Source of the DNA: Methylococcaceae bacterium
Lineage (GTDB): Bacteria; Pseudomonadota; Gammaproteobacteria; Methylococcales; Methylomonadaceae
Direction of reading: 5' to 3'
DNA length: 10,503 nucleotides
Assembly (NCBI GenBank): GCA_013140465.1
Contig: JABFST010000415.1
Span: forward strand, 1-10,503
Both the position numbers and the translations under genes were made by a program. Within the stretch, counting starts at the first letter, position 1, and each line of letters starts with the position of its first letter. Below the pieces are notes generated by a model, which had not been told where the DNA came from, ran no database searches, and worked only from the letters and a program-made list of their open reading frames with translations. This document shows, piece after piece, positions 6,984-10,503 of this stretch.

Positions 6984-7083
6984 TGTGCCCCGGATGCTGA
7001 ATAGTTACCACAGTTTTAAACCAAGGGTTTAACAACCATAAGTTGTACTGTGTCTATAGAGAACGCAGGAAGTCATGCAACAT

Positions 7084-7428
7084 TAAATCCCCCTCACCCT
7101 ACCCTCTCCCTGAGGGCATAAGTATCTACACAATTCATTAGCCCGTCGTTCCGGCATGGATGCCGGACTCGTTAGAGCGCATAGCGAATCCAGTGCCACG
7201 GACGGTTGCTTCGGTAAGCTGTAAGTGCTTGATTTAGCCTTGCCGTCATAGTGAACATTCACATCCATGTGACTGGATTCATGCAGGGCTATCCTGCCCT
7301 GCACCCTAACGGGTTAATGCAAATCCGCTCCCAGCGGATTTGTCTGGCATCCATGCCAGTATGACGGTGCTTTTATAACTTGCTCAAACTTGTGTAGATA
7401 CCTATGCCCTGAGGGAGAGGGAGATTTA
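7084..7428. repeat. Composite inverted-repeat element with several internal hairpins (element C)
   Basis: A 32-base end sequence beginning CCCTCTCCCTGAGGGCATA (7102-7133) recurs inverted at 7390-7421 with 30 of 32 matches. A further TAAATC(C/T)CCCTC-like extension can be aligned outside both arms if the left one carries an 11-base insertion. Between the arms are four smaller hairpins: TCCGGCAT/ATGCCGGA (7150-7167), GCAGGGC/GCCCTGC (7283-7302), AAATCCGCT/AGCGGATTT (7321-7341) and CTGGCAT/ATGCCAG (7344-7359). No coding potential with an SD or domain is present. It looks like a mosaic of interspersed repeats rather than one transposon; I found no convincing target duplication. Confidence 0.72.
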
Positions 7429-7450
7429 TCAGCTTCGGACTCTATAGCGT

Positions 7451-7470
7451 CCTCTCCCTCAAGGGCGAGG
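7451..7470. repeat. Hairpin just downstream of the cytochrome c4 gene
   Basis: CCTCTCCCT and AGGGCGAGG face each other with one mismatch and a very tight turn, 3 bases past the stop codon of the dihaem cytochrome. It shares CCTCTCCCT(C/G)A-GGG with the arms of the neighbouring inverted-repeat element, so it is probably a third copy of that repeat end. No T-run follows on the minus strand; it might protect the mRNA 3' end, but a terminator call is weak. Confidence 0.5.
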
Positions 7471-7473
7471 CGT

Positions 7474-8166
7474 TTACAAGCCGGAAATATAATTCGCCAA
7501 ACCTTCCATTTCCGCATCGTCCAAACGTTTGGCGATGTCGTTCATCACGCCATTGGGGCTGTTGTTGCGCTCGCCCAGTTTCCAATTGACCAACTGGGCG
7601 TACAAATAATTGCGGCGCTGTCCGCCAATCAGCGGATAAACCACATTATCCGCCACCCGGCCTTTGCCACGGTCGCCATGACAACTGGCGCAAGCCTTGA
7701 TGCCTCTGGCGGGGTCGCCCTGTGCAAACAGGTTTTTGCTGGTTTCCAAACTAGCGATGGCCTCGCCTTGCATCTGGCCTAGGCTGGCAAAATAGCCCGC
7801 AATTTGCGCTATTTCGCCCGCCGTCAAGTCTTCTGCCATCAGGGTCATAGTTTCGTGCTGACGCGCCCCCGATTGAAAATCATCCAGTTGCTTAACAAGA
7901 TACGCGCTGAGTTGACCGGCATGATGAGGGATTTTGGCATCGCTGCTATAACCGTCACTGCCGTGGCATTCCAAACAACGGTTGGCATCTGCGACCGCTT
8001 GGCCCTCCACACGGTAGTCGGCGGCGACAGACTTGATAGTGGTGGACAAGCTAAAGCTGACTAACAACCCAACCCAAAACCGCCCCGTCCTGCTATAACC
8101 ATGCTTAAGGCGCAACAGAGGCCGTCGCCGCCAGTGCTTGTACGGTCTCCAATGCCTTAGCCACAT
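7474..8166 (-). CDS. Dihaem cytochrome c4-like periplasmic electron carrier
   Basis: This is a two-domain c-type cytochrome that would shuttle electrons in the periplasm. In the 230-residue reading the first haem site is CLECH (Cys64, Cys67, His68), with PHHAGQLSAYLVKQLDDFQSG and METMTLM-type methionines at 107 and 110. The second is CASCH (Cys159, Cys162, His163), with PLIGGQRRNYLYAQL and the ligand candidate Met208 in NGVMNDIAKRL. This layout (haem, GQ.YL..QL, Met, YF, repeated) is that of cytochrome c4. The ATG at 8166 overlaps the peroxiredoxin gene by 62 bases, has no SD and gives a long Trp/Arg-rich leader. A TTG at 8115 would give a normal signal peptide (basic start, then FWVGLLVSFSLSTTIKSVAA), so the true start is uncertain. 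It is the last gene of the redox cluster. Confidence 0.88.
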   Translation of the reverse strand: MWLRHWRPYKHWRRRPLLRLKHGYSRTGRFWVGLLVSFSLSTTIKSVAADYRVEGQAVADANRCLECHGSDGYSSDAKIPHHAGQLSAYLVKQLDDFQSGARQHETMTLMAEDLTAGEIAQIAGYFASLGQMQGEAIASLETSKNLFAQGDPARGIKACASCHGDRGKGRVADNVVYPLIGGQRRNYLYAQLVNWKLGERNNSPNGVMNDIAKRLDDAEMEGLANYISGL

Positions 8167-8695
8167 TTTCGGCGGGTTTTAGCCCTGATAAAGTCGCGGC
8201 TATTTTGCCGTCGGGTGTCACAATAAACGTCGTGCGTTCAGCAAATCCGTGGTGCAGATCTACCCCACGCGAATCTTTTTTGCCTTCGGCAGGTGGCCTG
8301 ATAGCCAAGTCGTAGGATTTGGCGATAGTCCCATCCACGTCGGCGGCAACCGCGACCTTGCCCGCGCAATAGTCTGGGTCTTTAGAAAAATCGTTCAATC
8401 TGTCGATACTATCCAGCGATACGCCAATAATGCTGGCATGGGCGGCGGCAAACTTATCGGCATTTATCGCAAAAGTATGGGCTTGAATATTACAACCGCC
8501 TGTATATGCCGATGGATAAAAATACACGACTACAGGGCCTTTGCTTAAGGCCGATTGCAGCGAATAGTCAAAGGCTTTGCCCGCGAGCGAAGCTTGGGTT
8601 TTAAAATCAGGTGCGGCATCGCCAACCTTAAGGGCCGCGACGGCGGGCAAGGCGCAGCTGACAGACAATAAACCAGTGAGTAATAAGCGTTTCAT
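8105..8695 (-). CDS. Exported AhpC/TSA-superfamily peroxiredoxin (PrxQ/BCP-like)
   Basis: This thiol peroxidase would reduce hydrogen peroxide or organic hydroperoxides in the periplasm. A signal peptide at residues 1-21 (MKRLLLTGLLSVSCALPAVA) ends before LKVGDAAPDF, the usual peroxiredoxin start. The active site is YPSAYTGGC, with peroxidatic Cys68, Thr65 and Pro61 of the P-x3-T-x2-C motif. The catalytic Arg is probably Arg154 in AERTTFIVTPDGKI. Cys110, in DYCAGKVAVAADVDG, is placed like a possible resolving or accessory cysteine. The 196-residue length suits an exported PrxQ-like enzyme. No clear SD precedes the ATG. It starts 27 bases after the small cytochrome gene and overlaps the start of the c4 gene, so the three are probably cotranscribed. 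The electron donor is unknown; flanking cytochromes are candidates by inference only. Confidence 0.9.
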   Translation of the reverse strand: MKRLLLTGLLSVSCALPAVAALKVGDAAPDFKTQASLAGKAFDYSLQSALSKGPVVVYFYPSAYTGGCNIQAHTFAINADKFAAAHASIIGVSLDSIDRLNDFSKDPDYCAGKVAVAADVDGTIAKSYDLAIRPPAEGKKDSRGVDLHHGFAERTTFIVTPDGKIAATLSGLKPAENVAKALETVQALAATASVAP

Positions 8696-8722
8696 AAGGA
8701 TCAGGAAGGGTCTAGGGCTGGG

Positions 8723-9109
8723 TTACAGCGGTTTGTAGGTGTCATGGCAAGCGGTGTCGCAAGCCGTGGAAATTTCAATCGCCTTGTTGGAAGCCGAGTC
8801 AAAATCGCTTGCTTCCACAAATTTAACAATGTCGGCGGCGAGGTCTTCATATTTTTTGGCATCGATGACGGCATCATTGGCATTGCCGCGTTTGGCAAAA
8901 TAGCCTTCAACGAGCTTAAACTGACCCTGCATTTCTTTGGCGAGGGCAATCGTGGCAGGAGCATCTTTTGTGGCAATATTGCCCTGTAAATTATGCGAGT
9001 TGGTGTCGATGGACTCCATCAGTTCTTCAAAATCAAATTCTGCTTCTGAATAGGCCAGGCCGCTAGCCAGCATAAAAATGAGTCCGCACAGGTGGAGAGT
9101 TTTGCGCAT
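8723..9109 (-). CDS. Small periplasmic cytochrome c'/c556-like protein with a C-terminal CX3CH haem motif
   Basis: The predicted product has 128 residues with a signal peptide at about 1-21 (MRKTLHLCGLIFMLASGLAY). The mature part is almost wholly helical, with acidic and Ala-rich segments that would form a four-helix bundle. It ends in EISTACDTACHDTYKPL. Cytochromes c' and c556 share this plan, a haem motif in the last helix near the C-terminus. Here the motif is Cys117-x3-Cys121-His122, one residue longer than the canonical CXXCH; the codons TGC GAC ACC GCT TGC CAT are unambiguous. Met31 in helix A could be the distal ligand, as in c556. The start is supported by AAGGA (9118-9122) 8 bases upstream. 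It is first in the cytochrome-peroxiredoxin-cytochrome c4 cluster. If the motif does not bind haem, it is a helical-bundle protein of unknown role. Confidence 0.8.
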   Translation of the reverse strand: MRKTLHLCGLIFMLASGLAYSEAEFDFEELMESIDTNSHNLQGNIATKDAPATIALAKEMQGQFKLVEGYFAKRGNANDAVIDAKKYEDLAADIVKFVEASDFDSASNKAIEISTACDTACHDTYKPL

Positions 9110-9190
9110 GAGGGTAATCCTTAAGGGTCGTTCGTCCCAACTGGGTTTTTAAATGAATGGATAGAGGGTAATAAAGGCCGTTATCAGGAT

Positions 9191-9238
9191 AGGGACACGC
9201 TTTAAAACGTGTCCCTCGTGGCGTTGCCGAACGGCAAC
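9191..9238. repeat. Two adjacent intergenic hairpins between the DUF1501 and cytochrome genes
   Basis: AGGGACACG (9191-9199) pairs with CGTGTCCCT (9208-9216) around an 8-base AT-rich loop. GTTGCCG (9223-9229) faces CGGCAAC (9232-9238) across two bases. They lie 24-71 bases past the DUF1501 stop codon on the minus strand. Neither is followed by a T-run, so intrinsic termination is doubtful. They may be interspersed repeats, or may slow or process a readthrough transcript. Confidence 0.65.
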
Positions 9239-9262
9239 CGCCCGCCTGCTGTTTGGGTACGC

Positions 9263-10503
9263 TTACGCCAACAACTCTTTGATGATCTTGCCATACACCA
9301 CTGTTGGGCGTTCTGAACGGCCTTGGTGTTTATAGATCAGTTTCAAGTGGTCTAAGCCTAATTGGTTTAACACCGTCGCGTGCAAATCGTAAGTGTCTAC
9401 GGCTTTGCTCTTGTCGGCGACTTGTAAGCCTATCTCGTCGGTTTCACCATGCGTATAACCTGCGTTTACGCCGCCACCCGCCATCCATTGTGTGTAGCCC
9501 CAAGCGTTATGGTCGCGGCCTGTGCCGCTTTGTCCATACGAGGTACGCCCAAATTCAGATGTCCACACCACCAAGGTGGAATCCAACAAACCGCGCGACT
9601 TCAAGTCTTCCAACAAGCCCGCAATCGGCTTGTCAACGGCGCGCGCATGTTGTCCGTGGTTTTCTTCCAAATTGGTGTGGGCATCCCAATTGCGGCTATC
9701 GCCAGCCACGTCGGTAGGGCCAGACACGACTTGGATAAAGCGCACGCCACGTTCAACCAAACGTCTGGCGCGTAACAAGCTTGTGCCATAACCTTTGGTG
9801 ACATCATCATTCAAGCCATACAGGTTTTTGGTGGCTTCGGTTTCTTTGCTTAAATCGACGGCTTCAGGCGCAGTTGACTGCATCCGAGAAGCCAGTTCGT
9901 AAGCCCGCACCCGCGCTTGCAGTTCGGTATCGCCAGGATATGCCGCGTCTTTTTGCTCATTCAATAATTTCAACAAATTAAGGTTGTCGCCTTGCTGGCT
10001 AACCGCTTCGGTTGCTGGGCGATCCAAATACAAGATGGGGGAATCGCCAGGACGGAACGCAGTGCCTTGGTAAACTGCGGGCAAAAAGCCTGAACTCCAG
10101 TTGATAGAACCGCCTGTCGGTTCGCGCTTACCGTTGTATAACACCACATACGCGGGCAAGTCTGGGTTGGCGGTACCTAAGGCGTAGTGGATCCACGCGC
10201 CCAAAGAAGGACGGCCTGGGTTTAAGCCGCCTGTGTTCAATTTCAAAATAGAAATGTCATGGGTCGCGCCGACAGTCACGCTGGATTTGATAAACGCCAT
10301 TTTGTCGGCGTGTTGTGCCAAATTGGGCAACAAGTCGGAAAACCATGCACCGCTTTCGCCATGTTGTTTCCAAGTCCGTTTTGAGGCGAACAGTTTGCCC
10401 ACACCGCCTTGGGTACTGGTTTTAATGCCTTTTAAGAATGAGGCAGGCACTTCTTGGCCCGCCAGCTTAATCAGTTGCGGCTTGTAATCGTACAAGTCTA
10501 CGG
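9263..10503 (-). CDS. DUF1501 domain-containing protein (5' end cut by window edge)
   Basis: The C-terminal 413 or so residues are visible, and the frame stays open to the right edge. A TTG at 10495 in the codons for VDLYDYKPQL is not a real start, because that motif is internal in the family. The sequence fits DUF1501, a group with an alkaline phosphatase/sulfatase-like fold that is usually Tat-exported and 430-490 residues long. Family landmarks are DYKPQL near the visible start, a VGATHD segment, GWIHYALG-type text (LGAWIHYALGTANPDLP), GVRFIQV, NWDAHTNLEENH, VVWTSEFGRT, GRDHNAWGYTQWMAGGG, and the ending DLHATVLNQLGLDHLKLIYK. Conserved Asp and His residues in these motifs resemble metal ligands of the superfamily, but no enzyme activity is established. 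Missing are the N-terminus and signal peptide. It lies 153 bases upstream of the small cytochrome gene, on the same strand. Confidence 0.88.
   Translation of the reverse strand, partial: VDLYDYKPQLIKLAGQEVPASFLKGIKTSTQGGVGKLFASKRTWKQHGESGAWFSDLLPNLAQHADKMAFIKSSVTVGATHDISILKLNTGGLNPGRPSLGAWIHYALGTANPDLPAYVVLYNGKREPTGGSINWSSGFLPAVYQGTAFRPGDSPILYLDRPATEAVSQQGDNLNLLKLLNEQKDAAYPGDTELQARVRAYELASRMQSTAPEAVDLSKETEATKNLYGLNDDVTKGYGTSLLRARRLVERGVRFIQVVSGPTDVAGDSRNWDAHTNLEENHGQHARAVDKPIAGLLEDLKSRGLLDSTLVVWTSEFGRTSYGQSGTGRDHNAWGYTQWMAGGGVNAGYTHGETDEIGLQVADKSKAVDTYDLHATVLNQLGLDHLKLIYKHQGRSERPTVVYGKIIKELLA

Larger units (their letters stand above)
6762..7008. mobile_element. 247-bp MITE-like element with perfect 12-bp ends and 8-bp target duplication (element B)
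   Basis: GTAACTATTCAG (6762-6773) is repeated in perfect inversion as CTGAATAGTTAC (6997-7008). The 8 bases directly outside both ends are identical, CACAGTTT at 6754-6761 and at 7009-7016, as expected of a target-site duplication. There is no transposase. The inside holds a tandem duplication, an 18-bp-stem hairpin and a six-copy 20-bp tandem array, annotated separately. The GTAA terminus and 8-bp duplication fit the IS66 family, as for the neighbouring 91-bp element, with which it shares GTAAC at the tips. The perfect flanking repeat suggests a more recent insertion than its neighbour. Confidence 0.82.

Noticed and set aside
6850..7032. Plus-strand reading frame through the tandem array with repeated SER/SAN-like peptides
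   Set aside because: It is open only because 20-bp repeats cycle through frames without stops; there is no SD or domain, and it lies inside a mobile element.
7083..7517. Two minus-strand small frames below the c4 gene
   Set aside because: They translate hairpin-rich repeat DNA, and one runs into the c4 coding end; no SD or family match is visible.
9191..9216. Intrinsic terminator for the DUF1501 gene
   Set aside because: The stem is good, but no T-run follows on the minus strand, so it was listed as a hairpin repeat only.

Overview
The window is about 10.5 kb of chromosome-like DNA from a Gram-negative bacterium. The envelope genes (TolC-type outer-membrane channel, HlyD-type adaptor, periplasmic c-type cytochromes) make a proteobacterium by far the most likely source. 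The many palindromic interspersed repeats between genes suggest a repeat-rich gammaproteobacterium, such as a methanotroph or sulfur oxidiser. That last step is an impression from repeat style, not something the sequence proves. All eight genes lie on the minus strand, so transcription runs from high to low coordinates. I see no rRNA, tRNA, CRISPR array or transposase gene.

Bases 1-4322 hold a type I secretion cassette in the order ABC exporter (PrtD/LapB-like group without an N-terminal peptidase domain), membrane fusion protein and TolC-like outer-membrane channel. The genes are tightly coupled: an ATGA overlap, then a 4-base gap. The channel gene runs off the left edge. No exported substrate gene is visible. 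Bases 4323-4979 are non-coding: a possible promoter, a block of palindromic repeats, and the intrinsic terminator of the next gene. That gene, 4980-6605, encodes a four-helix PepSY-type membrane protein, possibly linked to iron or periplasmic reduction.

Bases 6606-7473 are a gene-free repeat island of nearly 870 bp. It holds two adjacent MITE-like elements. Each has inverted termini starting GTAAC and is flanked by an 8-bp direct repeat, perfect for one and 7 of 8 for the other. These are the features expected of IS66-family non-autonomous elements. The larger element carries a perfect 18-bp hairpin stem and six head-to-tail copies of a 20-bp unit. A third structure with imperfect 32-bp inverted ends and several internal hairpins follows.

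Bases 7474-9109 encode a compact periplasmic redox cluster: a small cytochrome c'-like protein with an unusual CX3CH haem motif, an exported thiol peroxiredoxin, and a dihaem cytochrome c4. Upstream on the same strand is the 3' part of a DUF1501 gene (alkaline phosphatase/sulfatase-like fold), cut by the right edge. The most attractive functional hypothesis is that the two cytochromes and the peroxiredoxin cooperate in periplasmic peroxide handling. The most securely visible novelty is the MITE island.
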